From: Pseudomonas beijingensis | GTDB lineage: Bacteria > Pseudomonadota > Gammaproteobacteria > Pseudomonadales > Pseudomonadaceae | Length of the DNA stretch: 64,000 nucleotides | Reading direction: 5' to 3' | NCBI RefSeq assembly: GCF_030687295.1 | Contig: NZ_CP117425.1 | Span: 2,050,001 to 2,114,000, forward strand | Shown here: positions 19,262 to 29,775 of the stretch, piece by piece | Layout: the number at the start of each line of letters is the position of its first letter | Numbering within the stretch: position 1 is the first letter of the stretch | Position numbers and translations under genes: made by a program | Notes under the pieces: generated by a model | Seen by the model: only the letters and a program-made list of their open reading frames with translations | Told to the model about the DNA's origin: nothing | Databases searched by the model: none

Positions 19262-21997
19262 ATGACTGATTTGTCTTCACTTCCGGATTCTGCCCGCGCA
19301 GCCATCGCGGTAGAGGACGGGCGTTTCTACCGCCCGCCCTTGCCCGATGGCCATGTCGCGCGGCCGCGGTTGTGCGAGCGGTTGGGCGCAGGGCTCGGGG
19401 GCAGGTTGCTGCTGGTCAGTGCACCGGCGGGGTTTGGTAAAAGCTCCCTGGCGGTGGAGTTCTGCCAGAGCCTGCCGGCCCATTGGCAAAGCCTCTGGTT
19501 GGGGCTCAGTGCCCGAGACAACGACCCTGGGCGTTTCCTGGAACGCCTGCTCGAAGGGCTCCAGGCGTTTTTCCCGCAACTGGGCGGCCGGGCACTGGGG
19601 CTGCTGAAAATGCGCCAGCGCCATCAACCCTTTGCCTTCGAGGAATGGCTCGATGGCCTGCTGGACGAGCTGTCCACGCACTTATCGCCGCGCGAGCCCT
19701 TGCTGCTGGTCCTCGACGATTACCATTTGGCCCAAAGCCCGGTGCTGGATCGCTGCCTGCAGTTTTTTCTCAATCACCTGCCCGACGGTTTGCTGGTGCT
19801 CGTCACCAGCCGCCAGCGCCCGGACTGGCATCTGGCACGCCTGCGCCTGTCACGGCAATTGCTCGAACTCAACGAGCAAGACCTGCGCTTGACCCACGAA
19901 GAAGCCTTGACCCTGCTCCAGCACCACAGCAGCTCGTTGCGCGGTGAGGCACTGGAGAATCTCATCCAGCGCAGTGAAGGCTGGGTGGCCGGGCTGCGCT
20001 TCTGGTTGCTGGCCGCGTCCGAAGCCGGCACCGAAGGCCTGCTGCCCCAGGCCCTGCACGGCGGGGAAGGGCTGATCCGCGATTACCTGCTCGAAGAAGT
20101 CATCGATTGCCTGCCCGCGGAGGTGCAGGCGTTCCTCTACGACACGGCCCCTCAGGAACGCTTTTGCAGCGCGCTGTGCGATGCCGTGCGCGAAGCCCAT
20201 GACAGTGCGCAGATCCTGCGTTACCTGGCGGCTCACCAGGTATTCCTGGTGCCGCTGGACGAGCATGGCCATTGGTACCGTTATCACCACTTGTTTTCCG
20301 ACCTGCTGCGCAGTCGCCCCAGCGCCCCGGCCATGGTCCCAGCCGCGACCCTGCACCTGCGGGCCTGTCGCTGGTTCAATGCCCAGGGTCTAATCGACGA
20401 AGCTGTGGAGCAGGCGCTACGGGCCGGGCACTTGGACGTGGCGGCGAACCTGGTGCAGAACCTTTCGGAGGAGCAGTTGCTGGCCGAGCAGAACGTCGGC
20501 ATGTTGCTGCGCTGGAAGATGGACCTGCCCGACAGCCTGCTCATCAGCACGCCGAGGTTGATCGTGCTCTACAGCTGGGCGCTGGGGCTGGCCTGCCAGT
20601 TGGACGCTGCTGAAGAGCTTGCCGCGCACTTGAGTCGTTTCCTGCCGGCCCCCTCGGCCACTGCGCAAAAATCCATGCTCGCCCAATGGCTGGCCCTGAG
20701 CGGCATTGTCGCCCGTGGCCGTGGGGACCGGGAAGCCACCGTGCGTTATTGCAGCGAAGCCATGGAAAGCCTGCCGCAAAAACGCTACGGCCAGCGGCTG
20801 ATGTGCCTGTCCACATTGTCGAACCTGGCGATTGCTGACGGCGACCTGTGGCGCGCCCGGAACCTGAACCGCGAATCCCTGGAACTGGCGCAGCGGGTCG
20901 GCAACCCACTGTTCGAGGCCCTGGCCCATTACGATCGTGCCCGGGTCTTGCAGGCGCGGGGGGAGATCCTGCGGGCGTTGGACGAAGTACACCAGGGCCT
21001 GCAACGTTTGCACAAGCTACCGCCCCAACGGCTGTATGCGGTGCGGGCACGGTTGATCATGTACGAGGGTTTCCTGCTGACCTTGCGCATGCAACCCCAG
21101 GTCGGCCTGGCGCGGTTGCAGGCGGGCCTCACCGAAGCCCGCGCCTGCCGCGATATCAGCGTGCTGATCGGTCATTGCGTGATCGCCCGTATCGAAGGCT
21201 ACAGCGGCGAGTTCGCCCGGGCCTTTGCCGAACTGGCTGAAGCCGAGCGCCTGATGCACATCTGGGACGTTCCGCCGATCTATTACCTGGCGATGATTAC
21301 CCTGGTCAAATGCGAACTCTGGCTGGCTCAGGGCCGCACCGATCTGGCCGAAGCCTGGTTGGCGCGCTTGGGCCAGACCTACACGGGCGAACGGGCCGCC
21401 GCGCCACCGGAATTCCACCCGCAACTGCCGCTGCATGTCGAACTGCAGCAGGCGGTGCTGGAATCCATTCGGGGTCAACCGATGCTTGCAGAGGGGCGGC
21501 TCAATGCCTTGCTTGAGCATGGGCAGCAAACCGGTCGGCAGATGCTCAGCGTGATGGCGCTCAACCAGAAGGTCGCCTTGCTGCTGAGCCTCGGCCGCGA
21601 ACCCGAAGCACGCCGCACCCTGGCCCAGGCTTTCGAAGCCGCCAGCGGCGGGGTGTTGCAGCCCTTCGAGTGGTTGTTCGGCAAGCACCGTGATTGGTTG
21701 CGCGAGCAACTGCTGCACGCGCCGCCCAGTACCTTGCGCGACCACTTGCTCGAACGCCTGCACTCGACGGTGGCTCAGCCTACCGACCCGGCGGCGCCTG
21801 TCGAAACCCTCAGCAGTCGCGAACGGGCGGTATTGCAGTTGATTGCCCAAGGCTGCTCGAACCAGGAAATCAGCGAGCAATTGTTCATCTCGCTACACAC
21901 CGTCAAGACCCACGCCAGTCACATCAACAGCAAACTCGGCGTCGAGCGCCGCACCCAGGCGGTGGCGCGGGCGAAGGCGTTGGGGTTGTTGGGCTGA
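19262..21997 (+). CDS. LuxR-family ATP-dependent regulator, MalT-type
   Basis: Large transcriptional activator of the MalT/LAL type. The ATG at 19262 gives 911 residues: an N-terminal AAA-like ATPase with Walker A SAPAGFGKSS (K60) and a Walker B-like LLLVLDDYHLAQS, a long helical TPR-like middle, and a C-terminal LuxR helix-turn-helix (LSSRERAVLQLIAQGCSNQE through HTVKTHASHINSKLGV). Such proteins bind an inducer in the helical part. Location directly after the ligase/DUF1302/DUF1329 genes makes it a candidate regulator of them. Confidence 0.9.
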   Translation: MTDLSSLPDSARAAIAVEDGRFYRPPLPDGHVARPRLCERLGAGLGGRLLLVSAPAGFGKSSLAVEFCQSLPAHWQSLWLGLSARDNDPGRFLERLLEGLQAFFPQLGGRALGLLKMRQRHQPFAFEEWLDGLLDELSTHLSPREPLLLVLDDYHLAQSPVLDRCLQFFLNHLPDGLLVLVTSRQRPDWHLARLRLSRQLLELNEQDLRLTHEEALTLLQHHSSSLRGEALENLIQRSEGWVAGLRFWLLAASEAGTEGLLPQALHGGEGLIRDYLLEEVIDCLPAEVQAFLYDTAPQERFCSALCDAVREAHDSAQILRYLAAHQVFLVPLDEHGHWYRYHHLFSDLLRSRPSAPAMVPAATLHLRACRWFNAQGLIDEAVEQALRAGHLDVAANLVQNLSEEQLLAEQNVGMLLRWKMDLPDSLLISTPRLIVLYSWALGLACQLDAAEELAAHLSRFLPAPSATAQKSMLAQWLALSGIVARGRGDREATVRYCSEAMESLPQKRYGQRLMCLSTLSNLAIADGDLWRARNLNRESLELAQRVGNPLFEALAHYDRARVLQARGEILRALDEVHQGLQRLHKLPPQRLYAVRARLIMYEGFLLTLRMQPQVGLARLQAGLTEARACRDISVLIGHCVIARIEGYSGEFARAFAELAEAERLMHIWDVPPIYYLAMITLVKCELWLAQGRTDLAEAWLARLGQTYTGERAAAPPEFHPQLPLHVELQQAVLESIRGQPMLAEGRLNALLEHGQQTGRQMLSVMALNQKVALLLSLGREPEARRTLAQAFEAASGGVLQPFEWLFGKHRDWLREQLLHAPPSTLRDHLLERLHSTVAQPTDPAAPVETLSSRERAVLQLIAQGCSNQEISEQLFISLHTVKTHASHINSKLGVERRTQAVARAKALGLLG

Positions 21998-22026
21998 GCG
22001 GGGTTTATTTGTGTCGAAGAGCTTTT

Positions 22027-22147
22027 GTGGCGAGGGGATTTATCCCCGCTGGGGGCGAAGCCCCCTCCTCGGTGTATCAGGCATAAATCATGTCCGAAGC
22101 AATCGAGGGCTGCTTCGCAGCCCAGCGGGGATAAATCCCCTCGCCAC
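22027..22147. repeat. REPIN, GTGGCGAGGGGATTTATCCCC family
   Basis: Inverted copies of gtggcgaggggatttatccc at both ends with inner segments gctgggggcgaagccccc and gctgcttcgcagcc. It lies between the LuxR-type gene and ogt. Confidence 0.9.
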
Positions 22148-22180
22148 AAAAAACAGTCAGTGCCAGTGAAGGAATGTTTG

Positions 22181-22681
22181 ATGTTGCCCCTCTACAAAAC
22201 CATCCCATCCCCCGTCGGCCAACTGATCCTCGTCGCCCGGGAGACAAGACTGGCGGCCATCCTGTGGGAAAACGAGCGGCTCAATCGGGTGCGTCTGGGG
22301 CCTTTGGAGGAAGACACCCAGCATCCAGTCCTCAAGGAAACCGAACGTCAGTTGCTGGAATACTTCGCCGGTCAGCGCCGTCGTTTCGAATTGGAGCTGG
22401 ACTTTGCCGGCACTGATTTCCAGGTCCGAGTCTGGCACGCCTTGTTGACCATCCCCTTTGGAGAAACCCGCAGCTACCGCGACATCGCCCTCCAGATCGG
22501 CCAACCGACGGCGGTCCGGGCGGTCGGCGCCGCCAATGGTCGCAACCCCATCTCGATCATCGCCCCGTGCCACCGCGTCATCGGCAGCTCCGGCAGCCTT
22601 ACCGGCTTCGCTGGCGGCCTGGCGGCCAAACAATTTCTGCTCAGCCTCGAAGGCCAGCAGAGCCTGCAGTTGGCGTTCTGA
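22181..22681 (+). CDS. ogt: Methylated-DNA–protein-cysteine methyltransferase (Ogt-type)
   Basis: Repairs O6-alkylguanine by moving the alkyl group to its own cysteine. The acceptor motif PCHRVIG contains Cys130, and the DNA-binding segment FGETRSYRDIALQIG with VRAVGAANGRNPISII is typical. The 166-residue length fits an Ogt protein without an Ada domain. I chose the ATG at 22181 (MLPLYKTIPSPVGQL), which follows a GAAGGAA site; a GTG at 22166 is possible. The longer open frame upstream only reads through the REPIN. Confidence 0.93.
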   Translation: MLPLYKTIPSPVGQLILVARETRLAAILWENERLNRVRLGPLEEDTQHPVLKETERQLLEYFAGQRRRFELELDFAGTDFQVRVWHALLTIPFGETRSYRDIALQIGQPTAVRAVGAANGRNPISIIAPCHRVIGSSGSLTGFAGGLAAKQFLLSLEGQQSLQLAF

Positions 22682-22735
22682 CTGCCACTTTCCTTGTGGG
22701 AGTGGATGCAAATTTATAGTCACCCCAAAACAACT

Positions 22736-22823
22736 GTGGGAGCGAGCTTGCTCGCGATAGCAGATAGTCAGCTTGCGAATGTGTTGGCTGTGCCGCCGTC
22801 ATCGCGAACAAGCTCGCTCCCAC
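22736..22823. repeat. REPIN, GTGGGAG family
   Basis: Inverted pair gtgggagcgagcttgctcgc ... gcgaacaagctcgctcccac between the convergent ogt and phosphoesterase genes. A partial extra REP (ttgtgggagtgg) precedes it at 22695. Confidence 0.85.
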
Positions 22824-22844
22824 ATTGATCGCAGATCACAGGTT

Positions 22845-24752
22845 TCAGGGGGATGGAGGTTTGGGAGCCCGCATGCGTGTCGGTGGCTGGCCGTTGGCGT
22901 TGTGCTGGTAGATCTGCGTGGGCTGGCCCTGTTCATTGAAGAACACCTGACCAATGCCGGCGCTGTTCCACAACCGTTCGCCCGCTGCGGCGTGTTCCGG
23001 GGTGTGGGGGACTATGCGCATGCTGCGGCGCTTGGTGAACCAGTTCAGGGGCGAGCGCGGCGAGTAGAGCCAGCGGTTCAGGCGGTCGAACCATTCCAGC
23101 AACACCGGCGGGAATTCATTCTTGATGCCGCTGCTGGTGATCTGCCAGATGCGCGGGCCGCCCTTGCGGTGTGGGATCAGCACCTCGTAGACGAAGGAAT
23201 AATGCACGTCCCCTGACAGCACCACGTAATTACCCGGTGTGCGCGAGTGTCGGAAAATGTTCAGGATCACCTGGGCCGCGCCGCGATGGGCCATCCAGTT
23301 TTCCGCGTCCACCAGCAACGGATAACCGCACCAACTGAACACCCGCTGCACGGTCTCGATCAGCTTCACCCCGAAGATCGGCGCCGGTGAGACGATGATG
23401 GCCGAGGGGTGATCCAGCAACTCCTGCTGCAACTCGCTCAGGGCTTCCCAATCCAGCAGGCCGGAAGGCTGCTTGAGGTTGTTCTCGCTGCGCCAGCGGC
23501 GGGTCCGGGTGTCGAGCACCACCAGGGCTGGGGTGCTTGGCAGCACGTAATGCCAGTGCTGGAAAGCCAGCAAGGAGTCGATCAGTGTGTCCTGTGGCTC
23601 GCTGTCGAGGTAACGGTCCCGGGCTGTGTCGCTCAAGGCCAAGGTTTGCGGGAGTACGTCAACAAAGGCATCCGGGTTGTTGCCCCAGCCCTGGCAGAGC
23701 ATGTAGGCGATCAAGGCATTGCCGATGATGCGTTTGGAGAACGGATGGCCGTAGGCCGTTTCCTCCCACTGCGCGGACAGATTCCAGTCATCGGTAATGT
23801 CATGGTCGTCGAAAATCATCAGGCACGACAAGTGCGCAAACACCCGTGCCACGCCGCCCAGTCCGGTCTTGAACGCATCGATGCGTTGCTGTTCCAGGTC
23901 GTAGCGCTGGCGCCGTTCGACGGTCAGCTCTGGCGGCTGCACCGCGATCAGTGTCCAGGGTACCGGCGACCACACCAGCAGGTACATCGCCATGACCTCG
24001 GCGAAGGTCACCAAGTGATTGTCGGCGCTACTGCTGGTGAAGATCGGCTTGCGCGCCCCGCCGAAAAAGCGTTCGCGCAGGGTTTCGTTGCTCTCCAGTG
24101 CCGGTAGCAAATCGGCGCGATGGTAATAACTGGCCGGGTGTTGGTAGAGCTTGGCGCTGTCTTCCACCACGGCGCCGTCCAGGCATTCCTCGAACAGCCC
24201 CAGGCGTTCGATCAGCCCGTGAATCGCCCGCAGCATGGGCCCTGCGACGTCGTCGGCATAGACCTGGTCGCCACTCATCATCAACAGTGCCGGGCGTTGC
24301 GCGGGTGCTTGCGCCAGCAGTCGGTCGACACAGAGCAGGCCGTCGTTGGCCGGGTAGTGGGGTTTTCGGCAAGAACCGTGGACCAATTGCTCGATGCGCG
24401 AGTGCAACATGAAGTTCGGGCACTGGGCGCCGTCATACAACAGGTGCGGCGCCCACTCGGCGATGGGCGCGTCGTCCACCAGCAGGTCGTAGTCAATCGC
24501 TACGTCCTGGGGCAGGGGCGCGTCGAGCGTCACATCGATCAAGTGCACAAACGCCCGCTGCCCCACCGGCACCACGGTGCAACGCGATGCATCGAGTTCC
24601 AGGTCGCCGACACCGTCAATGCGCAGCGTCAATGCCAACGCTCGCGTGCCCACCAGCCACATCACCAGGCGCGCAGGCTCCAGCCGCCGTAACAGCGGGC
24701 CGACCAGGACGGGGGGCAGGGTAGAGGTGAGGTCTGGGGTGGACGACAGCAT
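22845..24752 (-). CDS. PhoD-like metallophosphoesterase
   Basis: A 635-residue protein of the PhoD-like binuclear metallophosphatase group. Metal-binding blocks appear in order: LLMMSGDQVYADDV, LMIFDDHDITDDWNLS and YVVLSGDVHYSFVYE. There is no obvious signal peptide or Tat motif, so unlike classical PhoD it is probably cytoplasmic. The N-terminal 130 residues look like a beta-rich domain preceding the catalytic core. The natural substrate is unknown. The gene stands alone between repeats. Confidence 0.85.
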   Translation of the reverse strand: MLSSTPDLTSTLPPVLVGPLLRRLEPARLVMWLVGTRALALTLRIDGVGDLELDASRCTVVPVGQRAFVHLIDVTLDAPLPQDVAIDYDLLVDDAPIAEWAPHLLYDGAQCPNFMLHSRIEQLVHGSCRKPHYPANDGLLCVDRLLAQAPAQRPALLMMSGDQVYADDVAGPMLRAIHGLIERLGLFEECLDGAVVEDSAKLYQHPASYYHRADLLPALESNETLRERFFGGARKPIFTSSSADNHLVTFAEVMAMYLLVWSPVPWTLIAVQPPELTVERRQRYDLEQQRIDAFKTGLGGVARVFAHLSCLMIFDDHDITDDWNLSAQWEETAYGHPFSKRIIGNALIAYMLCQGWGNNPDAFVDVLPQTLALSDTARDRYLDSEPQDTLIDSLLAFQHWHYVLPSTPALVVLDTRTRRWRSENNLKQPSGLLDWEALSELQQELLDHPSAIIVSPAPIFGVKLIETVQRVFSWCGYPLLVDAENWMAHRGAAQVILNIFRHSRTPGNYVVLSGDVHYSFVYEVLIPHRKGGPRIWQITSSGIKNEFPPVLLEWFDRLNRWLYSPRSPLNWFTKRRSMRIVPHTPEHAAAGERLWNSAGIGQVFFNEQGQPTQIYQHNANGQPPTRMRAPKPPSP

Positions 24753-24846
24753 TCGCGAGAAAAGCTCTGTTCAGGGAGAGGCGGGGATCATAGCGCAATG
24801 TGCCGGGTTGCTGGGGATGGGGAGGCATTGTGGTAACCCTGCTTTT

Positions 24847-24966
24847 GTGGCGAGGGGATTTATCCCCGCTGGGGTGCGAAGCGCCCCTAAAACCTGACAC
24901 AGCGGTGTGCCTGGTTAATTGTTCGGGGCTGCTGCGCAGCCCAGCGGGGATAAATCCCCTCGCCAC
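24847..24966. repeat. REPIN, GTGGCGAGGGGATTTATCCCC family
   Basis: Inverted pair gtggcgaggggatttatccc ... ggggataaatcccctcgccac with inner arms gctgcgcagccc and ggggtgcgaagcgcccc. It lies between the phosphoesterase start and the end of the TRAP operon. Confidence 0.9.
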
Positions 24967-25010
24967 AAGGGGAAGTACTTGGCCATCTGATACCTATGCA
25001 AGTCACTGCA

Positions 25011-26021
<1,011 letters not shown>

Positions 26022-26115
26022 TCAGTGTCCGAAGGCACAGGGCCGACAGGTCGGCCCCATACCTCTGTAAGCGGGCAAGTTGTCCTGCGCCCGCCACGGT
26101 GTGTGTTTACCGGGT

Positions 26116-27399
26116 TTAACTCATCCCCAACCAGTTAGGCAGCGCCAGCGAGATCCATGGCACGTAGGTAATCAGCACCAGGAACGCCAACAGGATCATC
26201 AACCACGGCATCGCCGCACGAATCGTGGCGGGCAGGGACATGCCGGTCACCGCCGAGGTGACGAACAGGTTCAGCCCCACCGGTGGCGTGATCAGGCCAA
26301 TCTCCAGGTTGACCACCATGATGATGCCCAAGTGAATCGGGTCGATGCCCAGCTTCATGGCGATGGGGAACAGGATCGGCGCCAGGATCAGGATGATCGC
26401 CGAAGGCTCCATGAACGCGCCGGCAATCAGCAGCACGATGTTCACCACCAGCAGGAAGGTCACCGGCGTCAATCCGGCATCGATCACCCACGCGGTGATT
26501 TGCTGCGGCAGTTGCTCGGTGGTCAGCACATGGGCGAAGAGCATGGCGTTGGCGATGATGAACATCAGCATGATGCTCAGCTTGGCCGACTCCAGCAGCA
26601 CCTTGGGTGTCTCGCGGAACGTAAGGTCCTTGTAGACGAACAGGGCAATGAACGCCGAATACACCGCCGCTACCGCCGCCGCTTCAGTGGGCGTGAACAT
26701 CCCGGAATAAATCCCGCCGAGGATGATGAACATCAGCAACAGGCCCCAGATCGCCTGGCGTGCCGTGCTCAACCATTCCCGCAGCGTCGCCCGCGGCATT
26801 GCCGGCAGGTTTTTCTTCACGGCGACGATGTAGATCGCCACCATCAGGAAGAACCCCAACAGCAAGCCGGGAATCACACCGGCCATGAACAATTTGCCCA
26901 CCGAGGTTTCGGTCGCCGCGGCATACACCACCATCACGATCGAGGGCGGAATCAGGATGCCCAGGGTCCCGGCGTTGCAGACGATGCCGGCGCCAAACGC
27001 CTGTGGATAACCCGAACGCACCATCCCGGCAATGGCAATGGAGCCGACCGCCGCCACTGTCGCGGGACTTGAACCCGACAACGCCGCAAACAGCATGCAG
27101 GCCAGCACCGCCGCAATTGCCAGGCCGCCACGGATATGGCCGACGCAGGCGTTGGCAAAATCGATCAACCGTCGCGCCACGCCGCCGGTGGTCATGAACG
27201 CACCGGCCAGCAGGAAGAACGGAATCGCCAGCAGCGTGTAATGCTCGGACGTTTCGAACAGCTTGATCGCCAGGGACCGAACCGAGTCGGGACTGAAGAA
27301 AATGATGGTCAACGATCCAGCCAGCCCCAACGAAATGGCGATGGGCACGCCGATGAACATCAGCACGAACAGTGCAATGAACAGGAAGGCAATGGTCAT
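26116..27399 (-). CDS. dctM: TRAP transporter large permease, DctM family
   Basis: Main inner-membrane subunit that drives solute uptake with a sodium or proton gradient. It has 427 residues with about twelve hydrophobic helices. Family signatures are FVLMFIGVPIAISLGLAGS near the start, the GSSPATVAAVGSIAI segment and NLEIGLITPPVGLNLFV near the end. Its ATG overlaps the dctQ stop (ATGA), indicating coupled translation. Confidence 0.95.
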   Translation of the reverse strand: MTIAFLFIALFVLMFIGVPIAISLGLAGSLTIIFFSPDSVRSLAIKLFETSEHYTLLAIPFFLLAGAFMTTGGVARRLIDFANACVGHIRGGLAIAAVLACMLFAALSGSSPATVAAVGSIAIAGMVRSGYPQAFGAGIVCNAGTLGILIPPSIVMVVYAAATETSVGKLFMAGVIPGLLLGFFLMVAIYIVAVKKNLPAMPRATLREWLSTARQAIWGLLLMFIILGGIYSGMFTPTEAAAVAAVYSAFIALFVYKDLTFRETPKVLLESAKLSIMLMFIIANAMLFAHVLTTEQLPQQITAWVIDAGLTPVTFLLVVNIVLLIAGAFMEPSAIILILAPILFPIAMKLGIDPIHLGIIMVVNLEIGLITPPVGLNLFVTSAVTGMSLPATIRAAMPWLMILLAFLVLITYVPWISLALPNWLGMS

Positions 27400-28028
27400 G
27401 GCTTGTCTTCCTCGTGTTCGGTCAATTTGATGGCTTCGGCCGCTTCATCGGCCAGGCCCAGGCCGGTCTGGCGATTCATCAGGATGCGCACGAGAATTTC
27501 CGCGAAACGAATGAACACCAGAGCGAACCCCACCGGCACGATCAGCCCGATATGCCATTGCATGATGCCGAAATGGCCAAGGTCCTCGGCGCCGATCTCG
27601 GCAATCATCAAGGTGTTGATCCACTCGAAACTCGCCACCGCCAGCAGCCCGGCGTAGGCGAGGCAGCACAGGCAGGCGATGACACCGATCAAGCGCTGCA
27701 CCGGTTTGCTCGCCAGCTTCACCAGCGCATCGACGCCGATGTGCCCGGCCGTGCGCACGCCGTACGACAGGCCAAAGAAAATCAGCCAGCCAAACAGCGC
27801 CTTGGTCAGCGAACTACTCCAGGTCATTGCCTGGGCCATGCCCATGATGTTGTCGCCGATGGCGAACATCGGCTCGCTGGCGGCGGGCCAATGGTCGCCG
27901 AGGCTGTAGAAAACCGCATAGAGGTTATTGAGTACCACGTAGACGAACGTGACGAGCGTCATGGCGGCCAGAAGAAAGGCAATGAAACCTTCCTCGAAGT
28001 GTTCCCAGATGCGCCGGAGGGCGTTCAT
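27396..28028 (-). CDS. dctQ: TRAP transporter small permease, DctQ family
   Basis: Small membrane subunit pairing with DctM. I chose the ATG at 28028 (MNALRRIWEHFEEGFIAF, 210 residues) because AGGAG lies nine bases upstream; the open frame extends to 28088 without a better site. Four hydrophobic segments are visible (FIAFLLAAMTLVTFVYVVL, LFGWLIFFGLSYG, LIGVIACLCCLAYAGLLAV, GLIVPVGFALVFI), the expected topology. It is longer than minimal DctQ because of a loop of about 35 residues after the first helix. Confidence 0.92.
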   Translation of the reverse strand: MNALRRIWEHFEEGFIAFLLAAMTLVTFVYVVLNNLYAVFYSLGDHWPAASEPMFAIGDNIMGMAQAMTWSSSLTKALFGWLIFFGLSYGVRTAGHIGVDALVKLASKPVQRLIGVIACLCCLAYAGLLAVASFEWINTLMIAEIGAEDLGHFGIMQWHIGLIVPVGFALVFIRFAEILVRILMNRQTGLGLADEAAEAIKLTEHEEDKP

Positions 28029-28092
28029 GGATGACATCTCCTGTGGGGGACGACAGGCCGATGCCGCCAGGGTGACGGCATCGGCCAACCAA

Positions 28093-29127
<1,035 letters not shown>

Positions 29128-29344
29128 TCATTCAACATACAGCGCACGGCGGAACAATGATGAGTCTAGGCAGAAAAACAACTTGTCGGGGACGGTTAAC
29201 GGGAAAAACCGTCATTCGGCTGTACCTCTCGACAGGTTGCGCTAGAGCCTTCCTTGCGTCGGGCTGAAACATCACAAACGGCTCATTTTTTAATGCTTTC
29301 AGTCAGCAACCGTGCCTGGGGCAGGAAACCATAAAGGAGCGGTG

Positions 29345-29383
29345 ATGGCTACTGGCTTTCAATCTCGCGCCAGTGCTCGGTGA
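29345..29383 (+). other. Very short ORF with a strong ribosome site
   Basis: ATG at 29345 follows AAGGAG by five bases and opens a 12-codon frame (MATGFQSRASAR) before TGA. It could be a leader peptide, the remnant of a lost gene, or chance. The region 29089-29344 shows no other recognisable feature. Confidence 0.25.
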
Positions 29384-29428
29384 ATCCATGGGGCGTGGCT
29401 GTGGATTGTGCTTTCACCACCGACCCCT

Positions 29429-29515
29429 GTGGGAGCGAGCTTGCTCGCGATGACGGCGGCCCAGCCAACATCACCGTCTCAGACAGGCCGCCTTCGCGAG
29501 CAAGCTCGCTCCCAC
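29429..29515. repeat. REPIN, GTGGGAG family
   Basis: Inverted pair gtgggagcgagcttgctcgc ... gcgagcaagctcgctcccac inside the 687-base space between the divergent TRAP operon and dehydratase operon. Confidence 0.9.
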
Positions 29516-29687
29516 AATTGCCCATCTCCTGGTCCGCGTCATCAGCCTTCAGGGCACTACCTCGTCTGCGGCAAGTGGTACCACCTCATGTTGCGTGGTA
29601 TGACGACTTCTTAAAATTCCGCTCGCTGAAATACTCGCATCTCCGCAAAAGGTCTCCTGTATGTGTAGGTTTTATTGCGTTATGGGG

Positions 29688-29717
29688 TTGACAGTCCGCC
29701 AGTAACGTCAGAATAAT
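29688..29717 (+). promoter_or_regulatory. Strong sigma-70 promoter for the dehydratase/ABC operon
   Basis: A perfect -35 box TTGACA (29688-29693) and an AATAAT -10 box (29712-29717, five of six consensus) are separated by 18 bases. Transcription would start near 29724, about 50 bases before the dehydratase ATG, directly at a palindromic operator. Confidence 0.65.
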
Positions 29718-29725
29718 CCATCACG

Positions 29726-29743
29726 TTGTATGACGACATACAA
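29726..29743. promoter_or_regulatory. Palindromic operator TTGTATG-acga-CATACAA
   Basis: Exact 7-bp inverted arms around a 4-base centre, placed just downstream of the predicted transcription start: the classic position for a repressor. TTGTAT/ATACAA half sites are typical of FadR-subfamily GntR regulators, two of which end this gene cluster. A related half site, GGTATGACGAC, occurs at 29597-29607. Confidence 0.6.
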
Positions 29744-29775
29744 ATAAACAATAACAACATTGGTGTTCCTCCCCT

